Part shown: one piece after another, positions 1 through 6,947 of the stretch | How positions within the stretch are numbered: position 1 is the first letter of the stretch | Layout of the letters: every line of letters starts with the position of its first letter | DNA from: CAIUPE01 sp046092445 | GTDB taxonomy: Bacteria > Pseudomonadota > Alphaproteobacteria > Rhizobiales > Beijerinckiaceae | Length of the DNA stretch: 11,250 nucleotides | Reading direction: 5' to 3' | Assembly: GCA_046092445.1 (NCBI GenBank) | Contig: JBJTDR010000015.1 | Coordinates: forward strand, 1-11,250 | The notes under the pieces: generated by a model | What the model was told of the DNA's origin: nothing | Seen by the model: only the letters and a program-made list of their open reading frames with translations | Databases searched by the model: none | Position numbers and translations under genes: made by a program

Positions 1-697
1 AAGAAACACTACGAGGCTGGTCGAATATCAACCCGAAAATACCAAATGCCAGAAAGCCTTTTGGCCAGTGAGCAAGCAGATGGCTTCGTGTCCATTACCC
101 GCCGGGTTTAAAACTTGCGAGTTTACGGCCGGACCGTTGAAGGTGGGTCGCATCTGTTGAGTAGTCGAATGCCAAGAGTGCATCGGTGTTGCCAATATAG
201 AATATGTCATTATGGAGCGCTATTCAAAAAGGCTGATTCTGGTTTTCAAGGAAAGTGAACCGCTCTTCAGTAACGCCATCGCCGTTCCGGTCGCGCAATA
301 GAACGATGCGTTTGGGACTTTCGCCAAGAGCTGCCACGCGCCGCATCGTACTTCGCATGACATCGTCGAAAACGGACGCGATCTCGCCGGGAACGAAACG
401 TGCTTCCGACACGGCAACATCGCCATTCGGCAAGATTTCCATCCAACGGGGATGTTTGAGGCCTGTGGCAAACGCATTAACCTTTGGCCCGGGCGCCGCA
501 GTCGGCAGATGACCCGTCGTCCACCCCTTGGCCGTCGGCATTTTGAGTGTCGGCAAGGCACCTTTTGACTTCGGCGAGTGAATCGACGGCGCTTGCCCGA
601 TCACCTGGGAGGGCTAGGGCGTTGTGGCTCTGCGCCAAACGATTAACAATGAACCGATAAAGGCGATGAACCGGGCGAAAAGAGCAGAAAACGACAT
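1..697 (-). pseudogene. Decayed membrane-anchored sorbosone dehydrogenase-like gene (PQQ-type beta-propeller family), N-terminal half
   Basis: Reading the minus strand from the ATG at 697-695 gives one continuous frame that resembles the sorbosone dehydrogenase / PQQ-dependent sugar dehydrogenase family. It starts with a hydrophobic signal or anchor segment (FIAFIGSLLIVWRR). Family-like stretches follow: PTLKMPTAKGW, KVNAFATGLKHPRW, LPNGDVAVSEA, RDRNGDGV, then IALHNDIFYIGNTD, LASFKPGG and WTRS. The frame is broken by three stops: TAG at 616-614, TGA at 226-224 (where a Gly is expected in NQPFG) and TAA at 97-95 (between KPGG and WTRS). All recognisable segments share one frame, so decay was by substitution, not by indel. 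Similarity weakens in the last 30 or so codons. A GTG at 604 could restart translation after the first stop, but the product would lack the membrane segment and still end at 224. The gene runs off the window; about 232 codons are visible out of roughly 430-450 usual for the family. The family assignment is from recall of conserved stretches and has not been searched. Confidence 0.82.
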
Positions 698-746
698 GGG
701 AGCCTCATTGATGCGACAGGAGGAAGATATCGAGGAGCGCTTGAAT

Positions 747-1505
747 ATGCACACCACGCTGTTGGATAAGGCGGTCGGCTGGCGTCGGGTTGCGGGGCCA
801 GGAATCGCACACTGGGCGCGGGCGGCGGCACCTGTGGCGACTAGTATTGTTACAGCCAGCAGCGAGCCGTGGCGTTGCGGCGGAACGTGGTTTGTCGGGC
901 TGGACGCTTTGCCGAATGACACGGCGGGTCGGATTGCAGGCGCAGCACTTCCTTGGGATGAATTGGGGTTGGACCCCGTGGCGCTCCATCCGGCGCAGGT
1001 GTCGGTGGTAAGGATGGGCTACCCCCAGCCTTCAGCATCGGAAAGCGACGGGGCTTTCCGCTTCCGGCTGAACCGCGACAGTGCCCATCTGGACGGTTTG
1101 ATCGCCGAGGGGCCGGACAAAAGGCGGCGGATTGTCGAGCCCCATCGCTGGATTGTCGGGTTAGCACTCAACGAGGCCGATGCGGGGGCCTCGCCCTTGG
1201 TTGTCTGGGAGGGGAGCCACCGGATCATGCGCGACGGGTTGCTCGCGGCATTGCGCGATGTACCCGAGGCGGAATGGGGGGCGGCTGATCTTACGGATGT
1301 CTATCAAGCCGCCCGGAAGCGGGTGTTCGCGGAATGCACGCGCATTGTTGTGCCGGGGCGGGTCGGCGAGGCGGTGGTGCTGCACAGATTGCTGATTCAT
1401 GGCGTTGCACCTTGGGCAGACGGCGCGCAGGCTGCTGCACCGGGACGAAGTATTGCGTATTTCAGACCCGTGATGGGATCAGTCGCCGAGTGGCTTTCGG
1501 AATGA
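747..1505 (+). CDS. Phytanoyl-CoA dioxygenase (PhyH)-like Fe(II)/2-oxoglutarate-dependent oxygenase
   Basis: Predicted cytosolic, non-haem iron oxygenase of 252 residues. The facial triad is visible: HLD at residues 114-116 gives the HxD part and His218 is the distal histidine. Arg234, in GRSIAYFRP, lies 16 residues further on and is the expected 2-oxoglutarate carboxylate-binding residue. This spacing fits the PhyH / ectoine hydroxylase superfamily, whose members hydroxylate an unactivated carbon while converting 2-oxoglutarate to succinate and CO2. I chose ATG 747 because GAGGAG (732-737) lies 9 bases upstream. The frame is open back to 624, with an ATG at 711, but those starts have weaker ribosome sites and run into the leader of the divergent pseudogene. 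The aldehyde dehydrogenase begins 108 bases downstream on the same strand, so the two may be co-transcribed. The substrate is unknown. The superfamily call is fairly secure; the PhyH subfamily label is less so. Confidence 0.72.
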   Translation: MHTTLLDKAVGWRRVAGPGIAHWARAAAPVATSIVTASSEPWRCGGTWFVGLDALPNDTAGRIAGAALPWDELGLDPVALHPAQVSVVRMGYPQPSASESDGAFRFRLNRDSAHLDGLIAEGPDKRRRIVEPHRWIVGLALNEADAGASPLVVWEGSHRIMRDGLLAALRDVPEAEWGAADLTDVYQAARKRVFAECTRIVVPGRVGEAVVLHRLLIHGVAPWADGAQAAAPGRSIAYFRPVMGSVAEWLSE

Positions 1506-1613
1506 GGGTAGTCTGACGTCTCCTGCAAATATCAATGATAACAGATTTTGCCGGTTTACTGCTTGCGGCGTGCAGGATGATCTGCCACGTTCGGGCAAAC
1601 ATTGGAGATAGAC

Positions 1614-3062
1614 ATGCTGATCAAGCGCGATTTCTATATAAATGGCCGTTGGACCGCCCCTCTCGCCCCGCGTGACTATGCGGTGATTGATCCCTCGACG
1701 GAGGAAGCGTGCGCGGTCATTTCGCTTGGCTCCGATGCCGATACCGACGCGGCTGTTGCCGCTGCCAAAGCGGCTTTCCCAGCGTGGGCTGCCACGCCGC
1801 CTGCCACCCGCCGCGCCTATGTCGAGGCGATCCTTGCGCAATACGAGGCGCGCGCTGAGGAAATGGCGAAGGCGATCAGCCTTGAAATGGGAGCTCCGAT
1901 CGATCTGGCGCGTGACAGTCAGGCGCCCTGCCTGCCGTGGCATCTGAAGAATTTTCTGACAGCGTTTGACCATATCGAGTGGATCCGTCCGTTGGGTGCG
2001 CACGCCCCGAATGATCGTATCGCGCTGGAACCGATCGGCGTTGTCGGCCTGATCACCCCTTGGAACTGGCCGATGAACCAGGTCACGCTCAAGGTGATCC
2101 CGGCCTTGCTGGCGGGCTGCACCTGCGTGCTGAAACCATCCGAGGAATCGCCGCTATCCGCGATGCTGTTTGCAGAATTCGTTCATGATGCGGGTGTGCC
2201 TGCGGGCGTGTTCAATCTGGTGAACGGTGACGGCTTGGGCGTCGGGAGCCGTTTGTCGGTGCATCCGGATGTCGAGATGATCTCCTTCACAGGTTCCACC
2301 CGCGCGGGCAAGGCGATCAGCAAGGCTGCCGCCGAGACGCTGAAGCGGGTGACGCTTGAACTCGGTGGTAAAGGTGCCAATCTCATTTTTGCCGATGCGG
2401 ATGACCGCGCCGTCGAACGTGGTGTGAAGCATTGCTTCAACAATTCGGGCCAAAGCTGCAACGCGCCGACCAGAATGTTGGTGGAACGCCCCGCTTATGA
2501 CCGTGCGGTGGAAATTGCCAAACAGGTGGCAGACTCCACGAAGGTTGCCTCGGCGCATCAACCGGGCCGTCACATCGGACCAGTGGTGAACAAACGGCAA
2601 TGGGATCAGATCCAGGGGCATATCCAGAAAGGGATTGAGGAGGGTGCCCGTCTCGTTTCGGGCGGCCTCGGCCTGCCGGAAGGCATGAACAAGGGATATT
2701 TTGTCCGCCCGACCGTCTTTGCCGATGTGAAACCCGGCATGACGATTGAGCGGGAAGAAATCTTCGGCCCCGTGCTCTCGATCATCCCCTTCGATACCGA
2801 GGCCGAAGCGGTGCGGATTGCCAATGATACGTCTTACGGTTTGACAAATTATGTTCAAAGCGCGGACGGACCACGCCGCAACCGGCTCGCCCGCCAACTG
2901 CGCTCCGGCATGGTTGAAATGAACGGGAATTCCCGTGGTGCAGGCGCGCCCTTCGGCGGCGTCAAAGCCTCGGGCCGCGCCCGCGAAGGTGGTGTCTGGG
3001 GGATCGAGGAATTTCTCGAGGTCAAGGCGATTACGGGTTGGGACAGCGAGAGCCGTTCTTGA
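1614..3062 (+). CDS. NAD(P)+-dependent aldehyde dehydrogenase
   Basis: Soluble aldehyde dehydrogenase superfamily enzyme of 482 residues, a normal length for the family, oxidising an aldehyde to a carboxylate. Active-site features are all in place: TPWNWP with oxyanion Asn151, cofactor-binding LKPSE with Lys174, the Rossmann motif FTGSTRAGKAI, general base Glu249 in LELGGK, the catalytic nucleophile Cys282 in NSGQSCN, and EEIFGPVL further on. The ATG at 1614 is preferred because GGAGA (1604-1608) sits 5 bases before it; an in-frame TTG at 1602 would add four residues but overlaps that ribosome site. It follows the PhyH-like gene and converges on the Gfo/Idh/MocA gene. Next to a GMC alcohol oxidoreductase it is a natural second step, alcohol to aldehyde to acid, but that link is inferred. 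The subfamily and substrate cannot be fixed from sequence alone. Confidence 0.93.
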   Translation: MLIKRDFYINGRWTAPLAPRDYAVIDPSTEEACAVISLGSDADTDAAVAAAKAAFPAWAATPPATRRAYVEAILAQYEARAEEMAKAISLEMGAPIDLARDSQAPCLPWHLKNFLTAFDHIEWIRPLGAHAPNDRIALEPIGVVGLITPWNWPMNQVTLKVIPALLAGCTCVLKPSEESPLSAMLFAEFVHDAGVPAGVFNLVNGDGLGVGSRLSVHPDVEMISFTGSTRAGKAISKAAAETLKRVTLELGGKGANLIFADADDRAVERGVKHCFNNSGQSCNAPTRMLVERPAYDRAVEIAKQVADSTKVASAHQPGRHIGPVVNKRQWDQIQGHIQKGIEEGARLVSGGLGLPEGMNKGYFVRPTVFADVKPGMTIEREEIFGPVLSIIPFDTEAEAVRIANDTSYGLTNYVQSADGPRRNRLARQLRSGMVEMNGNSRGAGAPFGGVKASGRAREGGVWGIEEFLEVKAITGWDSESRS

Positions 3063-3222
3063 GGCTCAAGATCAACCGGGTGAAGCCGATAGTCATTCGC
3101 ACTCATGGCGACCTGTATTGAATGCGATGCTTGGAAAGCCAAAGGGCGATGCCGTATGCAGCACATCGGCAACGGACTAACGCTCCCGCTCGTCGGTCAA
3201 CAGTCCGGTTTGCAATTGCTGC
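3063..3222. other. Convergent intergenic stretch with no recognised feature
   Basis: This 160-base gap separates the stop codons of the convergent aldehyde dehydrogenase and Gfo/Idh/MocA genes. I see no strong GC-rich hairpin followed by a T-run on either strand, so no terminator is called. No convincing small gene is visible. Confidence 0.5.
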
Positions 3223-4221
3223 TCAGTACATTGCCGGTTTCGCGATCGGAATAATTCTGACGGCTGAACCGCTTTCCAGAGAGGTAACGCCCGCCTCCGC
3301 CACCAATGTCGAGGCATAGCCATCCCACGCACTGGCACCGACGGGTTTGCCTGTCTCGATGGATTTCAACCAGGCAGCGTTCTGCAACCTGTATGCTTCG
3401 GCAAAGCGCGGGCGCCAATCGGCAGGATAAGAGAGGACGGACTGCAAATTGACGTTCAACTCGCTTGCCGCGGGCGAACGCAGGAATACCGAACCTTTCT
3501 CGCCAACAAGTTCGCCTCTCACGTCGTACCCATAGGCCGCATTATTGTTGATCTCGACATTCACAATTTGCCCGCCACATGTGGTCAAAACCATAAAGAC
3601 GGGGGCTCCGACTTTGGCCGGGTCGGCGAGTTTCGGCCTGAAAACCGAAATGGACTCAAATTCCTCGCCGAGAACATAGCGCGCAATGTCGAATTCGTGC
3701 GGGGCGGAATTTGTGATCGCCATCTGGCCGGTGAAGCTTGGCGGTGCTGAAACATTACGGTGGAAATTATGCATCATGAGTGCCGGACCGATGCTGCCAT
3801 TGCCGAGCGCCTTTTTCATATCAACATAGCCGGGATCGAATCGGCGCATGAAGCCGATTTGTACCAAACGCTTGCCCGCTTTCATCTCGGCTGCGATCAC
3901 ATCCAGACATTCGGCCGAGTCTTGCGACAAGGGCTTTTCGCACAAGACGGGCTTGCCCGCTGCAATACAGGCTTTCGTCAAGGGTGCGTGGGTCTGATCC
4001 GGGCTCGCAATCAGAACAGCATCCACCTGCCGGTCATTGATCACTGCCAAGGGATCATTGCTGACATGTGCGGCGCCGGTATCATCCGCAATCTGGCGGG
4101 CGCGGGCCATATCACGATCGCAAACGACGTGTAGCGATACCCCGGCGATTTGCTGCGATAGAATCCGGGCATGATCTGCCCCCATGATCCCTGCACCGAT
4201 CAGTCCTATGCGTAGTGTCAA
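3223..4221 (-). CDS. Gfo/Idh/MocA-family NAD(P)-dependent oxidoreductase, inositol 2-dehydrogenase-like
   Basis: Cytosolic dehydrogenase of 332 residues with an N-terminal Rossmann fold (IGLIGAGIMGADHA, residues 5-18) and the family hallmark CEKPLS with Lys96. The C-terminal alpha/beta domain carries GFMRRFDPGY and HEFD (His175, Asp178). Overall style is closest to myo-inositol 2-dehydrogenases, which oxidise a ring hydroxyl to a ketone, but the family covers many sugars and sugar acids. In Bacillus subtilis IolG the catalytic residues are Lys97, Asp172 and His176; here Lys96 and His175 are kept, while the Asp position appears to be Asn171. The start is a TTG at 4221: GGAAGGGAG lies 6 bases upstream and no ATG or GTG precedes the Rossmann motif closely. 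It is transcribed in the same direction as the TetR gene, with a 286-base gap that argues for its own promoter. Confidence 0.85.
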   Translation of the reverse strand: MTLRIGLIGAGIMGADHARILSQQIAGVSLHVVCDRDMARARQIADDTGAAHVSNDPLAVINDRQVDAVLIASPDQTHAPLTKACIAAGKPVLCEKPLSQDSAECLDVIAAEMKAGKRLVQIGFMRRFDPGYVDMKKALGNGSIGPALMMHNFHRNVSAPPSFTGQMAITNSAPHEFDIARYVLGEEFESISVFRPKLADPAKVGAPVFMVLTTCGGQIVNVEINNNAAYGYDVRGELVGEKGSVFLRSPAASELNVNLQSVLSYPADWRPRFAEAYRLQNAAWLKSIETGKPVGASAWDGYASTLVAEAGVTSLESGSAVRIIPIAKPAMY

Positions 4222-4507
4222 GTTATGCTCCCTTCCGGTTGCGGCAGACCTTCATTGCATCTTCAGCAAATCTAACGGACTCATATGCGATATGTCACCT
4301 GTTGCAGAACGACAGTCCCGCCGAGGGCGGGTAAGCGACGGATGTAGCATGTGGGGCGTGTGCTTTTCGCGACTCAAGGTTGTCCATGGCACCCTATCCA
4401 TCGACAAAGCGCCACTCGGCATAGCCGGCAACGGCATAAGGACAACGGCTAATTCTTATCGTCGTCGCCCGCGCGAGAACAGCCCGCTCTCCGAAACTTC
4501 GACGCCC
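4222..4507. other. Gap between regulator and Gfo/Idh/MocA gene, probable promoter region
   Basis: No credible gene lies here; the short open frames lack family-like content. Two small perfect dyads are present: CATAT-GCG-ATATG at 4282-4294, about 60-75 bases upstream of the Gfo/Idh/MocA start, where an operator could sit, and a GC-rich hairpin at 4317-4331. No clear -35/-10 pair is called, and the AACCGGTT operator found elsewhere in the window is not seen. Confidence 0.4.
4317..4331. repeat. GC-rich hairpin CCCGCC-GAG-GGCGGG
   Basis: A perfect 6-bp inverted repeat with a 3-base loop lies downstream of the TetR gene and about 95 bases upstream of the Gfo/Idh/MocA start. It has no T-run on either side, so it is a weak candidate for an intrinsic terminator; it might pause or end TetR transcription or be incidental. 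Confidence 0.4.
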
Positions 4508-5152
4508 CTAAGCCTTCAGCAGTCGCCGAATCGTATCGATATTGAAGGCGATGCGGGCTTTGAGCAGATCGGGATCCATCAGGTCACGACCATAGACGAT
4601 CGAACCCGTGTAGCGATTCGTGAGATAGAAATAATTGATCGCTGCAATAGTGATGTTGAGTTGCATCGGGTCGACACCGGGGCGAAACACGCCGTCTGTC
4701 ACGCCGCGATCAATGATCTTTTGAGCGAGCGAGACGAAGCCGGGATATTCACTTTTGATCACGTCGGATTTTTTGAGATGCCGCGCTTTGTGCAGGTTCT
4801 CGCTGTTGACTAGGATAATGAATTCCGGGTTTTTGAGATAATAATTCCATGTGAAGGAAACGAGCGCCTCCATCGCTTCCATGGGGGGCATGGCGTCGAG
4901 GTTGAGCTTCCGCTCGGCAGCGCGGATGTCGAGATAGGCTTCCTCAAGAACGGCTGTAAACAATTCTTCCTTGCCGCCGAAATAATGGTAGATCATGCGT
5001 TTGTTGGCTTTGGCGCGTTTGGCGATCTCATCGACGCGCGCACCGCCAAGTCCGAAATGGGCGAATTCCCGCTTCGCGGCATTGAGAATCCGCTGGCGTG
5101 TTGCCTCTGCATCCCGCGTGCGCACGACGGGTTTACTTTCCGGTGGTGTCAA
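4508..5152 (-). CDS. TetR/AcrR-family transcriptional regulator
   Basis: DNA-binding regulator of about 214 residues, a typical TetR length. The N-terminal helix-turn-helix domain covers roughly residues 14-62: RQRILNAAKREFAHFG, then VDEIAKRAKANKRMIYHYFG and KEELF. The C-terminal ligand-binding domain resembles the YcdC/RutR-type group. It is divergent from the GMC oxidoreductase gene, the usual arrangement for a TetR protein controlling its neighbour and itself. The shared 195-base gap contains a near-perfect palindrome (5272-5291), and a related copy precedes the ABC importer operon; both are inferred to be its sites. The likely inducer is a substrate or intermediate of the pathway. The annotated start is a TTG at 5152 preceded by a GGGGA run; an in-frame GTG at 5125 with GGAAAG upstream is an alternative and leaves the DNA-binding domain intact. 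Confidence 0.9.
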   Translation of the reverse strand: MTPPESKPVVRTRDAEATRQRILNAAKREFAHFGLGGARVDEIAKRAKANKRMIYHYFGGKEELFTAVLEEAYLDIRAAERKLNLDAMPPMEAMEALVSFTWNYYLKNPEFIILVNSENLHKARHLKKSDVIKSEYPGFVSLAQKIIDRGVTDGVFRPGVDPMQLNITIAAINYFYLTNRYTGSIVYGRDLMDPDLLKARIAFNIDTIRRLLKA

Positions 5153-5266
5153 AACGCTGTTCCCCGAATCCCCCTATCGGTATACTTGCATCAGGCATTG
5201 TTTTCCAGCCATGATGAACGGCTTCGATTTTGTGTGACGTGTCAGGACGCCGCGCAGTCGACAACC

Positions 5267-5294
5267 TTGAAATAACGAACCGGTTAGTTATGTT
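5267..5294 (+). promoter_or_regulatory. Predicted promoter of the GMC oxidoreductase gene
   Basis: TTGAAA at 5267-5272 and TATGTT at 5289-5294 are separated by 16 bases and lie upstream of the oxidoreductase start at 5348. The palindrome at 5272-5291 occupies the spacer, so a protein bound there would block RNA polymerase. The -10 match is only 4 of 6, so the exact placement is tentative. Confidence 0.45.
5272..5291. promoter_or_regulatory. Putative TetR-family operator, site 1
   Basis: ATAACGAACCGGTTAGTTAT is an interrupted palindrome in which 9 of 10 base pairs are symmetric, centred on AACCGGTT. It lies in the divergent gap between the TetR regulator and the GMC oxidoreductase, 56 bases before the latter's ATG. 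Size and symmetry suit a TetR dimer. A related copy at 8992-9011 matches it at 16 of 20 positions. Assignment to this regulator is inference from position and recurrence. Confidence 0.7.
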
Positions 5295-5299
5295 TTTCT

Positions 5300-5316
5300 C
5301 CGGTTGGTTCAACCGG
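5300..5316. repeat. Second dyad at the GMC promoter: CCGGTTG-GTT-CAACCGG
   Basis: A perfect 7-bp inverted repeat with a 3-base spacer begins 8 bases after site 1 and falls around the expected transcription start. A second AACCGGTT core (5311-5318) overlaps it. It may be a second, weaker regulator site or a stem at the mRNA 5' end. Confidence 0.5.
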
Positions 5317-5347
5317 TTCAAGCATTGATCCATGTCGGGAGAGTGTG

Positions 5348-6934
5348 ATGCAGGATTTCATCATTGTCGGCGCAGGCTCTGCGGGATGTGCATTGGCTGC
5401 CCGACTGACCGAGACACCCGATGTGCGCGTCTTGCTGCTCGAGGCCGGCCCGCAGGATACCAACCCCTATATCCACCTGCCCGTAGGCTTTTACAAAATG
5501 ACCGCCGGCCCGCTGACATGGGGGCTGAAAACGGCACCGCAAAAGCATGCCTTGAACCGCGAGATTCCCTATGCGCAAGCGCGCGTACTCGGAGGTGGTT
5601 CCTCAATCAATGCAGAGGTGTTCACCCGCGGTTGTCCCGAGGATTATGACGCATGGGCCGATGAATTCGGCTGCCATGGCTGGTCGTTCAAGGATGTGAA
5701 ACCGTATTTTCTGAAATCCGAGGATAATGATACGCTGTCCGGTGACTGGCACGGCTCGGGCGGGCCGCTCGGTGTTTCGACGATGAATGCCCATCCGCTG
5801 ACCCGCGCCTTCATTCAGTCCTGCCAGCAGATCGGGATGCCGTATAACCCCGATTTCAACGGCGCGCATCAGGCGGGTGCAGGTGCTTACCAGACGACGA
5901 CCCGCGAGGCGCGGCGGTGCTCCGCTGCAGTGGGGTATCTGAAGCCCGCCATGGGACGTCCCAATCTCGTGGTGCGGACGGGCGTGATGATCAACCGTAT
6001 CGTTGTCGAACACGGACGCGCGGTGGGGGTCGAGATTATCGAAAACGGGCGGCCTCTAGTTTTGCGCGCAGAACGTGAAGTGATTGTCACGGCCGGGGCG
6101 ATCGGGTCGCCGAAGCTGATGATGCTGTCGGGGATCGGGCCGGCAGACCATTTGCGGTCAGTGGGGGTGGATGTCGTGCATGATCTGCCGGGCGTCGGCC
6201 AGAATCTGCATGATCATTTCGGAATCGATATTGTCTGCGAATTATCGGGACCCTACAGCCTCGACAAATATAACAAGCTGCACTGGATGGCGCTGGCGGG
6301 GATTGAATATGCGCTCTTCAAGAAGGGGCCTGTTGCGTCCACAATCGTCGAGGGAGGCGCGTTCTGGTATGCGGACACATCAGCTCCGACGCCGGATCTG
6401 CAATTCCATTTTCTGATCGGCGCGGGTGTGGAGGCGGGCGTACCGAAAATTCCGTCCGGTTCCGGTGTGACGCTGAATTCATATACGCTGCGCCCGAAGG
6501 CACGCGGGTCGGTGACGTTGCGCAGCAATAATCCGCTGGATATGCCTGTGATTGATCCGAATTTTCTCGGTGATCCCTATGATCTGAAAACCTCTGCCGA
6601 AGGGGTCAAGTACAGCCGCGAAATCATGATGCAATCGGCTTTCGGCAAATATGTCCGCAATGAACACTTCCCCGGTGATCGCGTGTCTACACAAGCCGAT
6701 TTCGAGGGCTATGCCCGCCAATACGGCAGAACATCTTATCATCCCGTCGGGGCGTGCCGGATGGGCAATGATAAGTTGGCCGTTGTCGATCCAAGCCTCC
6801 GCGTTCACGGACTTGAAGGGCTCAGGATCGGCGACAGCTCGATCATGCCGCAACTTGTCAGTTCCAACACGAATGCGCCCTCAATCATGATCGGCGAGAA
6901 GGCGCGTGACCTGATTTTGGGGAATCGCGCTTAG
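5348..6934 (+). CDS. GMC-family FAD-dependent oxidoreductase (choline/alcohol dehydrogenase-like)
   Basis: Flavoenzyme of 528 residues, usual length for bacterial GMC alcohol dehydrogenases, oxidising a primary or secondary alcohol and passing electrons to oxygen, a quinone or another acceptor. The N-terminal FAD-binding motif GAGSAG is at residues 8-13, with the ribose-contacting acid Glu32 in LLLEAG. The GMC signature GGGSSINA follows near residue 80, then GAIGSPKLMMLSGIGP and VGQNLHDHF. The catalytic His465 lies in YHPVGACRMG and the second active-site residue Asn509 in SNTNAPS, 44 residues later, the same spacing as His466 and Asn510 of choline oxidase. No signal peptide is visible. ATG 5348 is chosen because GGGAGAG (5337-5343) lies 4 bases before it; the adjacent GTG at 5345 would be too close. 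L-sorbose dehydrogenase and pyridoxine 4-oxidase are also GMC enzymes; nothing here decides the substrate. Divergent from the TetR gene and probably repressed by it. Confidence 0.93.
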   Translation: MQDFIIVGAGSAGCALAARLTETPDVRVLLLEAGPQDTNPYIHLPVGFYKMTAGPLTWGLKTAPQKHALNREIPYAQARVLGGGSSINAEVFTRGCPEDYDAWADEFGCHGWSFKDVKPYFLKSEDNDTLSGDWHGSGGPLGVSTMNAHPLTRAFIQSCQQIGMPYNPDFNGAHQAGAGAYQTTTREARRCSAAVGYLKPAMGRPNLVVRTGVMINRIVVEHGRAVGVEIIENGRPLVLRAEREVIVTAGAIGSPKLMMLSGIGPADHLRSVGVDVVHDLPGVGQNLHDHFGIDIVCELSGPYSLDKYNKLHWMALAGIEYALFKKGPVASTIVEGGAFWYADTSAPTPDLQFHFLIGAGVEAGVPKIPSGSGVTLNSYTLRPKARGSVTLRSNNPLDMPVIDPNFLGDPYDLKTSAEGVKYSREIMMQSAFGKYVRNEHFPGDRVSTQADFEGYARQYGRTSYHPVGACRMGNDKLAVVDPSLRVHGLEGLRIGDSSIMPQLVSSNTNAPSIMIGEKARDLILGNRA

Positions 6935-6947
6935 GGGACTCGCTCGT

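Noticed and set aside
255..512. Plus-strand open frame of 85 codons within the pseudogene
   Set aside because: It has no family-like content and lies opposite the recognisable minus-strand sorbosone dehydrogenase-like frame.
1521..1577. 7-bp inverted repeat TCCTGCA/TGCAGGA with a 43-base loop between the PhyH-like and aldehyde dehydrogenase genes
   Set aside because: A match this short with so wide a spacing is fairly likely by chance, and no promoter or regulator logic supports it.
4184..4813. Plus-strand open frame of 209 codons
   Set aside because: Much of it is antisense to the well-supported TetR gene, and the remainder has no recognisable protein character or good start.
6935..6947. 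Possible bidirectional terminator between the convergent GMC and reductase genes
   Set aside because: The gap is only 13 bases and shows no stem-loop or T-run.
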